44,663 nucleotides of DNA from an uncultured Gemmiger sp. (GTDB lineage Bacteria; Bacillota; Clostridia; Oscillospirales; Ruminococcaceae), in the NCBI GenBank assembly GCA_944388125.1, contig CALXHO010000014.1, forward strand, positions 1 through 44,663. The letters are read 5' to 3'. Each line of letters begins with the position of its first letter. Position 1 is the stretch's first letter. The notes under the pieces are model-generated. The model was not told the DNA's origin. It was given only the letters and a program-made list of their open reading frames with translations, and did not search any database. This document shows, piece after piece, positions 1 to 9,156 of this stretch. A program made the translations under genes and the position numbers.

Positions 1-670
1 GCGCATCCAGGGCGACCACGTGGGGGTTCTCATCGGCCGCCGGGGCGAGACGATGGAGAGCCTGAGCTACCTGACCGGCCTGGTCATCAACCGGATGGAG
101 GGCAGCTACGTCAAGCTGGGCCTGGATGTGGCCGGCTACCGCGGCAAGCGGGAGGACGACCTGGCTGCTCTGGCCGGCCGCCTGTGCGAGCGTGTCAAGC
201 GCACCGGCTGCTACTACGAGATGGAGCCGATGAACCCCTACGAGCGTCACATCATCCACACCGCCGTGGCCGCCATCGACGGCGTCCGCAGCGAGAGCAA
301 GGGCGAGGGCACCGACCGCCGTGTGGTCATCTACTCCACCGATCCCGACGCCTGCAACCTGCCCGACCGGGAGAGCGGACGCCGCTCCCGCGGCGGCAGC
401 CGTGGCCGTGACAATGGCCGTGGCCGCGGAGGCAACCGCGGAGGCCGGGGCGGCTTCCGCGGTGACAACCGCCGGGGCGGTGACCGCGGCGGACGGAGCG
501 GACGTTCCGGCGGCCGGGGCGGCAATGGCCGCGGACGCGGTTCCTACGTGCCCGGCCGTGAGTTTGCCGATACCCCCCGTGACCCCGATGCCCGTCCCCA
601 GGCACCGGCCCCCGTGGAGCGCATCCACGACGGTGACGACTTTGCCATGTTCGGCAAGATCGAGCTGTAA
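1..670 (+). CDS. jag: Jag/KhpB RNA-binding protein, 5' end outside the window
   Basis: The reading frame is already open at base 2, so the N-terminus lies upstream. What remains starts in a KH domain (GVLIGRRGET is the GxxG loop), followed by an R3H domain containing NPYERHIIH. This pair defines Jag (KhpB, SpoIIIJ-associated protein), an RNA chaperone that partners KhpA and is usually encoded after yidC and before mnmE, as here. From about base 370 the product changes into a long low-complexity tail of RGG and RG repeats rich in Gly, Arg and Asn. The acidic end HDGDDFAMFGKIEL follows. An RGG tail of this size is not part of the usual Jag architecture. A strong terminator follows the stop codon. 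Confidence 0.93.
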   Translation, partial: RIQGDHVGVLIGRRGETMESLSYLTGLVINRMEGSYVKLGLDVAGYRGKREDDLAALAGRLCERVKRTGCYYEMEPMNPYERHIIHTAVAAIDGVRSESKGEGTDRRVVIYSTDPDACNLPDRESGRRSRGGSRGRDNGRGRGGNRGGRGGFRGDNRRGGDRGGRSGRSGGRGGNGRGRGSYVPGREFADTPRDPDARPQAPAPVERIHDGDDFAMFGKIEL

Positions 671-689
671 GACAGCCTCATAAAACCAG

Positions 690-746
690 CATCCCCCGCA
701 CCCGGCTGAGGAGACTCGGCCCCGGGTGCGGGGGATGTTTTGTTTT
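690..746 (+). terminator. Rho-independent terminator after jag
   Basis: Perfect 16-bp inverted repeat (690-705 with 722-737, CATCCCCCGCACCCGG and its complement), followed by a T-rich run with single G interruptions. It closes the transcription unit ending with jag. Confidence 0.9.
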
Positions 747-890
747 TTGTGTGCTGGCGTCTGCTTCGGGGAGGGCGGTTTGGGTGGGCAGGGGAGAGGG
801 TGCCGTCCCTTTTCCGGAGATTTTCTCCCGGGCGGCAGTTGCTGCGGGGGCCAGCTTTTTTCTCTGTCACCCTGTCGGGGCGTTCGCCGG

Positions 891-1622
891 TCACAGCATC
901 GCCCGGCAGAGGGCCAGGACCCCCAGATGGGCAGGGTAGAACAGATAGAAGAAGTATTTGGAGATCCGGGGATGGGCCAGGGCGAAGGGGGAGCGCCGGC
1001 CGCTGTATCCCAGCAGGATCACCGCCCCGGACACCAGGATGCCCAGGCAGGCAGCTCCCCCATGCAGGGCCGCCGGCCCGCCGTCCATGCCCAGGTAGGT
1101 GTAGTTCGTCCACTCGAACCAGAAAAACAGCGCCGCCGCACTGCCGAAGGCCACCGCCTGACGCCGGGGGCTGGTGCCTGCCCAGGCGAAGAGCAGGGTA
1201 TAGCAGGCGGCCAGCAGCGGCCAGTCGCAAAAGACGGTGGCCACGGCCAGCACAAACACCGCCGCCCCCCGCAGGGCGGGATTCCGGATGCGCTCCCGGG
1301 CCCACAGCATGAGGAAGCAGAGGGCCAGGGTGAACATCATGTTCAGCTGCCCGATGCCCAGGGCCAGTCCGTACACCGGCTGGGTCACCACCCCGAAGAG
1401 CAGCAGCCGCAGGGCGTAGTCCCGGCGGGAACGGGTGTACCGGAAGCCCTCCACCAGGAAAAAGCACATGGTCACGGCGGTGAAGTAGCCGATGTCGGTG
1501 AGGACCTCATAGGCCAGGGTCCCGGCAGGCAGCAGAGCGATGGCAAAATGGTTGCATGCCATGGTGAGCATGGCCGCCAGCTTGATGCCATCCCGGGAAA
1601 AAGGGCGGTTTGTCTGGGTCAT
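891..1622 (-). CDS. TraX-like integral membrane protein
   Basis: A 243-residue hydrophobic protein with about seven to eight predicted membrane segments. The N-terminal RDGIKLAAMLTMACNHFA and the later RYTRSRRDYALRLLLFGVVTQPVYGL resemble the TraX family, named for the F-pilin acetylase. In Clostridia this family is chromosomal and of unknown substrate. The start at 1622 is preferred because MTQTNRPFSRDGIK matches the family N-terminus and an AAAGGAAAG stretch lies just upstream; the longer reading adds an Arg-rich tail with no family likeness. The gene is on the strand opposite to both neighbours and stands alone. Its upstream region holds the DnaA-box-like cluster at 1771-1925. Function in this organism is unknown. 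Confidence 0.75.
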   Translation of the reverse strand: MTQTNRPFSRDGIKLAAMLTMACNHFAIALLPAGTLAYEVLTDIGYFTAVTMCFFLVEGFRYTRSRRDYALRLLLFGVVTQPVYGLALGIGQLNMMFTLALCFLMLWARERIRNPALRGAAVFVLAVATVFCDWPLLAACYTLLFAWAGTSPRRQAVAFGSAAALFFWFEWTNYTYLGMDGGPAALHGGAACLGILVSGAVILLGYSGRRSPFALAHPRISKYFFYLFYPAHLGVLALCRAML

Positions 1623-1770
1623 ACATCTTTCCTTTCCGCGGGCGGCGGGGGAGAGGTCGGTTTTCCACCCTATTTTTCCACCCCACAGCCGGAGATTGCC
1701 CGGCCCCGCCCTTGTTTTCACTTCTTTTGCGCAGAATAATATTACAATACACCGTACATTCCTCTGCCGT

Positions 1771-1925
1771 CAACAGGGTTTTCAACATTTCGTTGAAAAC
1801 CCTGTTGAAAACGGTGGAAAAGGGGTGTTTTTCTGGGGAAAACCCTGTGGAAAGGGGAAAAAAGGCCCATTTTTGCCCCCAAAAACCCCGTTTTGGGCCC
1901 TTTGGCGGCACCAGATTGTGGAAAA
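1771..1925. promoter_or_regulatory. Inverted repeat with DnaA-box-like sites
   Basis: The gene-free stretch 1623-2218 lies between the divergent TraX and thioesterase genes. It contains a perfect 16-bp inverted repeat (1771-1786 with 1792-1807) whose arms carry TTTTCAACA and TGTTGAAAA. Downstream are TGTGGAAAG (1846-1854) and TGTGGAAAA (1917-1925). These resemble the DnaA-box consensus TTWTNCACA or differ from it by one base, and the same words occur in oriC at 35.8-35.96 kb. It could be a DnaA-binding regulatory or titration site. I see no gene in the rest of the stretch. Confidence 0.45.
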
Positions 1926-2218
1926 CTTCATCTCCTGCCGGGCCGCTCTTGTCAGATGGGGGCGGGCGGGATATACTGACAGTATCCCATCATTCCGCGG
2001 TGCCCGACGCCAGGATACAGGGCGGTGCATTCTGCCCCGATGCCCGGGCCTTTGCCGGTCATCCCGCCGCCATCCTCGCCCTTTGCAGGGTTCCATCTGC
2101 ACAGTTGCATAAGAAATTCCTCCGGCCCTGCCGCCGGACTTTCCCTTTCTTATGCCTCTCTCCCCCTGCAAAAGGCCCCCTGGCCTGGAAGCGCCGCACC
2201 CACAGGAGGAATCTCTGT

Positions 2219-2608
2219 ATGCTGCAACCCGGAATTTCCGGCGAGGCCCGCTGCCTCGTCACCGCCGAAACTACTGCCGCCACCATGGGCAGCGGCGCCC
2301 TGGAGGGCTTTGCCACCCCCGCCATGATCGCCCTCATTGAACAAGCCGCCTGGCAGAGCGTCCAGCCCCATCTGGAGGAGGGCTGCGGCACGGTGGGCAC
2401 CGCCCTGCGGGTGCGCCACCTGGCCGCCACGCCGGTGGGCATGGAAGTCACCGCCAGAACCGAGCTGGTGGAGGTGGACGGGCGGCGGCTGGTGTTCCGC
2501 GTGGAAGTCCGCGACGCCAAGGGCGTGGTGGGCGACGGGGAACATGAACGGTTCATCGTCAAAAACGAGAGCTTTCTGAAAAAGGCAAAGGCCAAGCTGG
2601 GGGAGTGA
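2219..2608 (+). CDS. FlK-type acyl-CoA thioesterase (hotdog fold)
   Basis: A 129-residue single-domain protein. AATMGSGALEGFATPAMIALIEQAAW, read in pieces, together with TVGTALRVRHLAATPVG, VDGRRLVFRVEVRD and GDGEHERFIV, matches the fluoroacetyl-CoA thioesterase-like hotdog family. The conserved Glu (in LIEQ), the His of RHLAATPVG and an upstream Thr are the positions used in FlK-type hydrolysis. In Clostridia these enzymes are widespread and their natural acyl-CoA substrate is mostly unknown, so fluoroacetate resistance should not be assumed. The ATG at 2219 follows an AGGAGG site. It appears monocistronic, with a long gap before mnmE. Confidence 0.85.
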   Translation: MLQPGISGEARCLVTAETTAATMGSGALEGFATPAMIALIEQAAWQSVQPHLEEGCGTVGTALRVRHLAATPVGMEVTARTELVEVDGRRLVFRVEVRDAKGVVGDGEHERFIVKNESFLKKAKAKLGE

Positions 2609-3063
2609 TTCCCAGGCGGGCGCCCCAAACTATTTTCCATACCGAGTGACAGGAGCCCGCCGCAACCCGGACGAGTAACCCCAGGGCGGGCGCCATCCAT
2701 CCCCGGCATCGCCGGTTTTCTCCTTGCCTTTTTTGCCGGTTTTTCTCTTGCCGGTTTTTCCCTTTCCATGGCAAGCCATTGCAAGCCGCCCCGGCCCCAT
2801 ACCTGTATTCGCCCGTCGCCCCCACGCATACAAAAGAACCATTCCTGTTTATTCTGCTGGCCGGCGGCAGGGCCTTGGGTGGAGGGCGGTTTCCTCGCGG
2901 GAACGGGGGAGGGCTGCACCACCTGCCCGCTGGCCCGCCAGGTTGAGCGGTTTCCTTGCGGGGATGGGGGAGGGCCTGGGCCGGCTGACCGTTTCGCATA
3001 CTCTGCCCGTTCCGGGGCTTTGTTCCGCCTTTTCCCGCCGCCTGTTGCGGGGAAGGGCGGACG
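2609..3063 (+). other. Gene-free spacer with short direct repeats
   Basis: No convincing coding region. It holds TTGCCGGTTTTTC twice near 2730-2762. A roughly 29-bp G-rich direct repeat occurs at about 2889-2917 and 2947-2975 (GCGGTTTCCT...GGGGGAGGGC, about three mismatches). Nothing else recognisable. Confidence 0.5.
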
Positions 3064-3092
3064 TTGTTCCGGGGCGGGTTTTGTGGTATCAT
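3064..3092 (+). promoter_or_regulatory. Probable sigma-A promoter for mnmE
   Basis: TTGTTC at 3064-3069 and TATCAT at 3087-3092 are separated by exactly 17 bp. They lie about 75 bp upstream of the mnmE start, with an AAGGAG ribosome site at 3151-3156. Confidence 0.55.
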
Positions 3093-3165
3093 AGTGGTGT
3101 GTATGTCTTTTTGTCCCCGGCTGTCGGAGCCGGGGGATTACCCGCGAAAAAAGGAGATTTTTCGG

Positions 3166-4563
<1,398 letters not shown>

Positions 4564-4643
4564 CAGTCCAGGCGGGCGGCAGACTCCCGGACCGGGGAGC
4601 TGTTCCCGTTTTGCCCGTCTGAACAGGGAAGGGGAGTTGCGGA

Positions 4644-5108
4644 GTGAAAACGGCACTGAAAATCTGTGCTGCGGTATTTGGCCTTGTGGGTGTGATCTTT
4701 GTGGCTGTGGGTGCCGGGGTGTGCTATGTCACCGGGCTGCGCTGGCCGCTGATCCACGTGGGACTGGGTGCGGTGTTTGTCATCCTGGCCATCAGTTTTG
4801 TGATCTATCTGCGCCGCCGCGCTGCCACGGAAGCCAGCCTGTTGGAGACCGGCACCCGTATCCAGGCAAATATTGACGATGTTGCGCTGAATTATTCGGT
4901 GCGAGTCAACGGGCGCTGTCCTTATGTGATCCAGTGTTCCTGGCTGGACCCCCAGACGCAGAAGGTCTACGTCTTTCATTCCGATTCCATCTGGTACAAT
5001 CCCACCCCCTATCTGGGCAACCGTACCACCTTGCCGGTATACATTGACCCGGACAATCCCAAACATTATGTGGTGGATACTGAGGGGATTCTGCCGCCGA
5101 AGGGGTGA
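4644..5108 (+). CDS. Small two-helix membrane protein, DUF3592-like
   Basis: A 154-residue protein. The first 60 residues form two hydrophobic helices (about 6-28 and 34-55) followed by the basic stop YLRRR. The remaining soluble part carries a Cys-x-Trp, a VFHSDSIWYNPTPYL stretch and a final VYIDPDNPKHYVVD, reminiscent of DUF3592-type proteins. That assignment is tentative and no activity can be named. The GTG start at 4644 has GGGGAG seven bases upstream. It lies 80 bp after mnmE with no clear terminator between, so it may be cotranscribed. Confidence 0.7.
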   Translation: MKTALKICAAVFGLVGVIFVAVGAGVCYVTGLRWPLIHVGLGAVFVILAISFVIYLRRRAATEASLLETGTRIQANIDDVALNYSVRVNGRCPYVIQCSWLDPQTQKVYVFHSDSIWYNPTPYLGNRTTLPVYIDPDNPKHYVVDTEGILPPKG

Positions 5109-5250
5109 GTTTTGCTTTTCTTTTTTGGCCTTGTTTGAAAGGGTAGTTGCGTTGGGGCAGGGGACAGGCCGTCTTCCGGGTTGTCTGATTCTTTCGGGTT
5201 CCCTGATTTAAGATTTTTATATGGAAACCGGAGTCGATTTCCAGGCTCCA

Positions 5251-5373
5251 ACGCTTCGGGCAGGCGACATCTTTTCCGTGGCCTTACTTCTTTCACCGGT
5301 GAAAGAAGTAAGCAAGAAACCCGCCCCTAGTTCCGAGGCGGGGGGCACGGCTCAAGGGGCCTGCGGGCCCCTT
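5251..5373 (+). repeat. Three-hairpin dispersed repeat, copy C
   Basis: Starts with ACGCTTCGGG (5251-5260). Hairpin 1 is a perfect 30-bp palindrome (5283-5297 with 5298-5312). After the linker CAAGAAA comes hairpin 2 (5320-5325 with 5337-5342, loop containing TTCCGA), then hairpin 3 (5354-5361 with 5366-5373). The same order with different paired bases is found at 5870-6011 (opposite strand) and 30452-30537. Confidence 0.75.
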
Positions 5374-5399
5374 AAGAAACCCCGGAGCAAAATGTGGGT

Positions 5400-5850
5400 C
5401 GCGCCGAGAATTGCCTCCTGCAACTTGAGATAACCGGTCTACGGGTCGTGCCCCGTGCATCACAAGATAAGAGCTCACCCGGCCTCCCATATTTGTGCGG
5501 CGGTCCGCTCCCGCAGACCGCCGCCTGGGGAGAGCGGCAGTTGCTTTCATTCCTAAACAGCAGGTTCCGCAGGCTGCCGGGGAAAAAGCCTTACAATTGA
5601 TATAGAGAGACCGCTCTTGTTGTCCCCCTTTGGTCAAACCTATTCGCAACGTCTTTAGGAATCAGTCATCGATGGCTCCGAATGATGGCAGGGCTTTTCT
5701 ACAAAATAGCCTAGCCGAGACCACAACAGCGGCTTCATCGTATAGCCCATTACTTTTTAGCCGTCCGTTTTCCCACACGACCCCAACGCCGCAGCGTTTC
5801 AGAGATGGAGAAGACGGTTTTTCCGTTAAGAAAATGTACTGTGTTCATTT
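5400..5850. other. Non-coding interior between inverted repeat copies
   Basis: About 450 bp with no intact reading frame that looks real. It contains a stable hairpin (GCGGCGGTC with GACCGCCGC, about 5507-5534). Other paired stretches include ACGGG/CCCGT around 5440-5455 and GGCAGCC/CAGCAGG around 5562-5582. The shape suggests a structured RNA or the decayed interior of an element. I could not match it to 6S RNA, RNase P RNA, SRP RNA, tmRNA or a known riboswitch. Confidence 0.4.
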
Positions 5851-5869
5851 TTAGGAAAAATCGGCTTCG

Positions 5870-6011
5870 ACCTCCGCTTCGGGGGTCTTGGGGGCGTGCA
5901 GCCCCCAAGTCGTGCGGCCGCCGCCTCGAAACCGGCGGCGCCTTTCTTGCTTCCTTCTTTCGGCGTCGAAAGAAGGAAGGCCTTAAAACATCTGACGTTT
6001 TCCCGAAGCGT
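5870..6011 (-). repeat. Three-hairpin dispersed repeat, copy B (inverted)
   Basis: Read on the - strand: ACGCTTCGGG (6011-6002), hairpin 1 CTTCCTTCTTTCG/CGAAAGAAGGAAG (5950-5962 with 5967-5979), linker CAAGAAA, hairpin 2 (5919-5925 with 5934-5940, loop GGTTTCGA), hairpin 3 CTTGGGGGC/GCCCCCAAG (5887-5895 with 5901-5909), then an ACCCCC...GGAGGT hairpin. It faces copy C, so 5251-6011 has inverted ends. Confidence 0.75.
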
Positions 6012-6144
6012 CGTACCAAAACCACGCCACGGGTTACCAAATAAAATTTATAATGAAGAACCGGGCCTGTAACCAACCGCCCGTTTTCCCAAAAGCCACA
6101 ATATCCACAATAACCATATAAAACTCCGAAAGGACCGAACCATC

Positions 6145-8076
6145 TTGATCGATCATCTTGGCAGCTACGACGTCATCGTCGTTGGCGCGGGCCATGCAGG
6201 CATCGAGGCCGCCCACGCGGCAGCCACTCTGGGCGCCCGCACCGCCGTCTTTACCCTGACACTGGACTTCATCGGCAACATGCCCTGCAATCCCTCCATC
6301 GGCGGCACCGCAAAGGGCCATCTGGTGCGGGAGATTGACGCCCTGGGCGGGCTCATGGGTATTGCCGCCGACGCCACCTTCCTCCAGAGCCGGATGCTCA
6401 ACCGGGGCAAAGGCCCCGCCGTCCACAGCCTGCGGGTCCAGACCGACCGCAAGCGCTATCACATGTATATGAAGCACGCCCTGGAACTCACCCCCAACCT
6501 GGACATCCACCAGGCCGAGATCGTCGCCCTGGACGTGCAGGACGGCCATGTGGCGGGCGTCTACACCAACTTGAACGGCTACTATGACTGCAAGTGCGTG
6601 GTCATCGCCACCGGCACCACCCTGGGCGGGCGCATCTTTGTGGGCGACGCCCACTACGACGGCGGCCCCGACGGCCAGCACGCCGCCACCCGCCTGACCC
6701 AGGACCTGGTATCCCACGGTTTTACTCTCCGCCGCTTCAAGACCGGCACCCCCGCCCGGGTGCATCGCCGGAGCATCGACTTCTCCAAACTGGAACGCCA
6801 GCCCGGCGACCCCGACGAGAGCCTGCAGCCCTTCAGCTTTCTCACCCGCGCCCCCATGCACAACAAGGTGGACTGCTACATCGCCTACACCAACCCAGAG
6901 ACCCACCGCATCATCCTGGACAACCTGGACCGCTCCCCCCTCTACGGCGGCATGATCCAGGGCGTGGGCCCCCGGTACTGCCCCTCCATTGAGGACAAGG
7001 TCGTCCGCTTCAAGGACAAGCAGCGCCATCCCATCTTTGTGGAACCCTGCGGGGAGGACACCGAGGAAATGTACCTCCAGGGCCTGTCCTCCAGCCTGCC
7101 CGAGGTGGTCCAGAACGCCATGTACCACTCCATCGTGGGCTTTGAACATCTGGAGATCATGCGCCCCGCCTACGCCATCGAGTACGACTGCGTCGACCCC
7201 ACCACCCTGCAGCCTACCCTGGAAAGCAAGGTGGTCTCCGGCGTCTACGGCGCCGGACAGTTCAACGGCACCTCCGGCTACGAGGAGGCCGCCGCTCAGG
7301 GACTGCTGGCAGGCCTCAACGCCGCCCGCCACGCCCTGGGCAAGTCCGAGCTCATCCTGGCCCGGCACACCAGCTATCTGGGCACTCTGGTGGACGACCT
7401 GGTCACCAAGGGGGTCATGGACCCCTACCGCATGATGACCAGCCGCAGCGAATACCGCCTCTCCCTGCGCCAGGACAACGCCGACGAGCGCCTGACCCCC
7501 ATCGGCCGGGAATACGGCCTGGTGGACGACGCCCGCTGGTCGGTGTTCTGCCGGGACCGGGACATCAAGAATGCCGAGATGGCCCGTCTGGCCTCCACCA
7601 AGGTGAAGCTGGCCGACCTGAAGGCCCTGGCCGGGGACGCCGACATCGGGGAGACGGGCGGCACAGCGGAGGAGCTTCTCCGCCGCCCCCAGGTGCGGTA
7701 CGAGATGATCGCCCGGGTCATCGGCAGGGGAGCGGGGGTCACCCCCACCATGGCCCTGCGCATTGAGACCGAGATCCGCTACGCCGGCTACATCGCCCGG
7801 GAACAGCGCATCATCCGGGAGATCCAGCGCCACGAGAAGGTGGCCATCCCCGCCGACTTTGACTACGCCCCCCTCAACACCCTGACCCTGGAAGCCCGGG
7901 AAAAGCTGGCCCGCATCCGCCCCCGCACCCTGGCCCAGGCCGGGCGCATTCCGGGGGTGTCGCCCAGCGATCTGTCCCAGCTGTCCCTGGCGCTTTTGCA
8001 CCACGGCGCCGCCAAAACTGCCCCCGATGAAGAGCCCGAACCACCCGAAACATCCCACAGGGAGGAAGACCAATGA
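6145..8076 (+). CDS. mnmG: tRNA uridine-modifying enzyme MnmG (GidA)
   Basis: A 643-residue FAD enzyme, partner of MnmE in wobble uridine modification. The N-terminus carries the dinucleotide-binding motif VGAGHAGIEAAHAAA (from about residue 13). It is followed by the family signature CNPSIGGTAKGHLVREIDALGG, read in parts, and later GTSGYEEAAAQGLLAGLNAA and TSRSEYRLSLRQDNAD. The C-terminal helical domain that contacts MnmE is complete. The start is TTG at 6145 with AAAGGA at 6129-6134, about ten bases upstream; it adds only five residues before the conserved GSYDVIVVGAG. The stop overlaps the rsmG start by four bases (ATGA), so the two are translationally coupled. The C-terminal 20 residues (PDEEPEPPETSHREED) are a charged extension. 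Confidence 0.98.
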   Translation: MIDHLGSYDVIVVGAGHAGIEAAHAAATLGARTAVFTLTLDFIGNMPCNPSIGGTAKGHLVREIDALGGLMGIAADATFLQSRMLNRGKGPAVHSLRVQTDRKRYHMYMKHALELTPNLDIHQAEIVALDVQDGHVAGVYTNLNGYYDCKCVVIATGTTLGGRIFVGDAHYDGGPDGQHAATRLTQDLVSHGFTLRRFKTGTPARVHRRSIDFSKLERQPGDPDESLQPFSFLTRAPMHNKVDCYIAYTNPETHRIILDNLDRSPLYGGMIQGVGPRYCPSIEDKVVRFKDKQRHPIFVEPCGEDTEEMYLQGLSSSLPEVVQNAMYHSIVGFEHLEIMRPAYAIEYDCVDPTTLQPTLESKVVSGVYGAGQFNGTSGYEEAAAQGLLAGLNAARHALGKSELILARHTSYLGTLVDDLVTKGVMDPYRMMTSRSEYRLSLRQDNADERLTPIGREYGLVDDARWSVFCRDRDIKNAEMARLASTKVKLADLKALAGDADIGETGGTAEELLRRPQVRYEMIARVIGRGAGVTPTMALRIETEIRYAGYIAREQRIIREIQRHEKVAIPADFDYAPLNTLTLEAREKLARIRPRTLAQAGRIPGVSPSDLSQLSLALLHHGAAKTAPDEEPEPPETSHREEDQ

Positions 8077-8777
8077 TCGACCGCGAACGCCTTGCTCAAA
8101 AATGTTCCACGTGGAACATTTCTCTCACCTCCAGCCAGCTGGACCAGCTGGACCACTATGCCCGGCTGCTGGTGGACTATAACGAAAAGGTCAACCTCAC
8201 CGCCATCACCACCCCCGAGGGCATCGAGGACCGCCACTTTGCGGATAGCCTGCTCTTTGCCGCCCAGCCGGAAGTCTCCGGCCGGATGGTGGACGTGGGC
8301 ACCGGGGCGGGCTTTCCCGGCGTGGTGGCCAAGATCTACAAACCGGAGCTGCAGCTGGCCCTCATGGAGCCCACCGGCAAGCGGATGGATTTTCTCAAAT
8401 ACCTCTGCGCCGAGCTGGGCCTGACCGGGGTGGAGTTTGTCCGGGAGCGGGCGGAGGAAGCCGCCCGCAAACAGTGGCGGGAAGCCTTTGACCTGGCCAG
8501 TGCCCGGGCGGTGGCCGCCCTGCCGGTGCTGTGCGAGTACTGCCTGCCCCTCGTCAAAGTGGGGGGACGCTTCATCGCCATGAAGGGCCCCGACGCCGAC
8601 AACGAGCTGGACCTGGCCGCCGCCGCCCTGCGCAAGCTGGGAGGCCGGGCAGCCGATGACCGGGCTTTCACCCTGCCCGACGGCAGCGCCCGCCGCCTGC
8701 TGGTCATGGAAAAAATATCGCAAACTCCGCCCGCTTACCCCAGAAACGGCGGAAAAATCGCAAAAAAGCCCTTGTGA
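8073..8777 (+). CDS. rsmG: 16S rRNA G527 N7-methyltransferase RsmG
   Basis: A 234-residue SAM-dependent enzyme methylating G527 of 16S rRNA. The SAM pocket VDVGTGAGFPGVVAKI (about residues 72-87) and the SARAVAALPVLCEYCLPL segment match GidB/RsmG. ATG 8073 overlaps the mnmG stop and follows a GGGAGGAAG site. Codons 10-16 (CSTWNIS) are encoded by a perfect parS palindrome, so the peptide here is partly dictated by a chromosome-segregation site. The last ~20 residues (PPAYPRNGGKIAKKPL) are not conserved. Confidence 0.97.
   Translation: MIDRERLAQKCSTWNISLTSSQLDQLDHYARLLVDYNEKVNLTAITTPEGIEDRHFADSLLFAAQPEVSGRMVDVGTGAGFPGVVAKIYKPELQLALMEPTGKRMDFLKYLCAELGLTGVEFVRERAEEAARKQWREAFDLASARAVAALPVLCEYCLPLVKVGGRFIAMKGPDADNELDLAAAALRKLGGRAADDRAFTLPDGSARRLLVMEKISQTPPAYPRNGGKIAKKPL
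8100..8121. promoter_or_regulatory. parS site inside rsmG
   Basis: A perfect 22-bp palindrome whose core is TGTTCCACGTGGAACA (8103-8118), extended by three A/T bases on each side. It matches the Firmicutes parS consensus TGTTnCACGTGnAACA bound by ParB/Spo0J. It is identical to the site at 11623-11644. Confidence 0.93.
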
Positions 8778-9142
8778 GGGCTCCGAAACCGCCCGATTTG
8801 CCCCGAACCCCGGCGAACGATTTTGCTGGCCGGGGACCCGCGGCTGTGTTATGCTTTTCTTGTTGAAAAACGCAGCACAGGCCGCCCCGCCGTCGAAGGC
8901 GGCGGAGAAAGGGAAACGCCGCTCCGGTCATCCCGCCCTGTGGGCCGCAGAGATCCCGGCCCACAGGGCAGCCTGTCCCCGCCGGACCCCGGCACCGGAA
9001 AACATCCCTGTCCTTCCCGCAGGACAGGGGAGGGAAGCCATTTTTCCGCCGACGGCAGGGGATACAATTCCATACGCGCTTTCTGGCCTGCGCCGCGTTT
9101 TGTTCGTTCCAAAACCGGCGCAGGCCGTTTTGTTTGCATGAC
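8778..9142 (+). other. rsmG-noc spacer with two strong hairpins
   Basis: No gene seen. CCCTGTCCT (9006-9014) pairs with AGGACAGGG (9021-9029). GGCCTGCGCCG (9085-9095) pairs with CGGCGCAGGCC (9116-9126), followed by GTTTTGTTTG, which looks like a terminator or attenuator just before noc. Confidence 0.5.
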
Positions 9143-9156
9143 GGAGGGAAACACCT

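Noticed and set aside
5400-5850. The mnmE-mnmG interior as 6S RNA, RNase P RNA, SRP RNA or tmRNA
   Set aside because: I compared the recognisable cores of these RNAs on both strands and found no convincing match. Left as an unidentified structured region.
6034-8073. A 679-codon frame antisense to mnmG
   Set aside because: It mirrors mnmG exactly and has shadow composition (Gly/Val/His/Gln). mnmG itself is certain.
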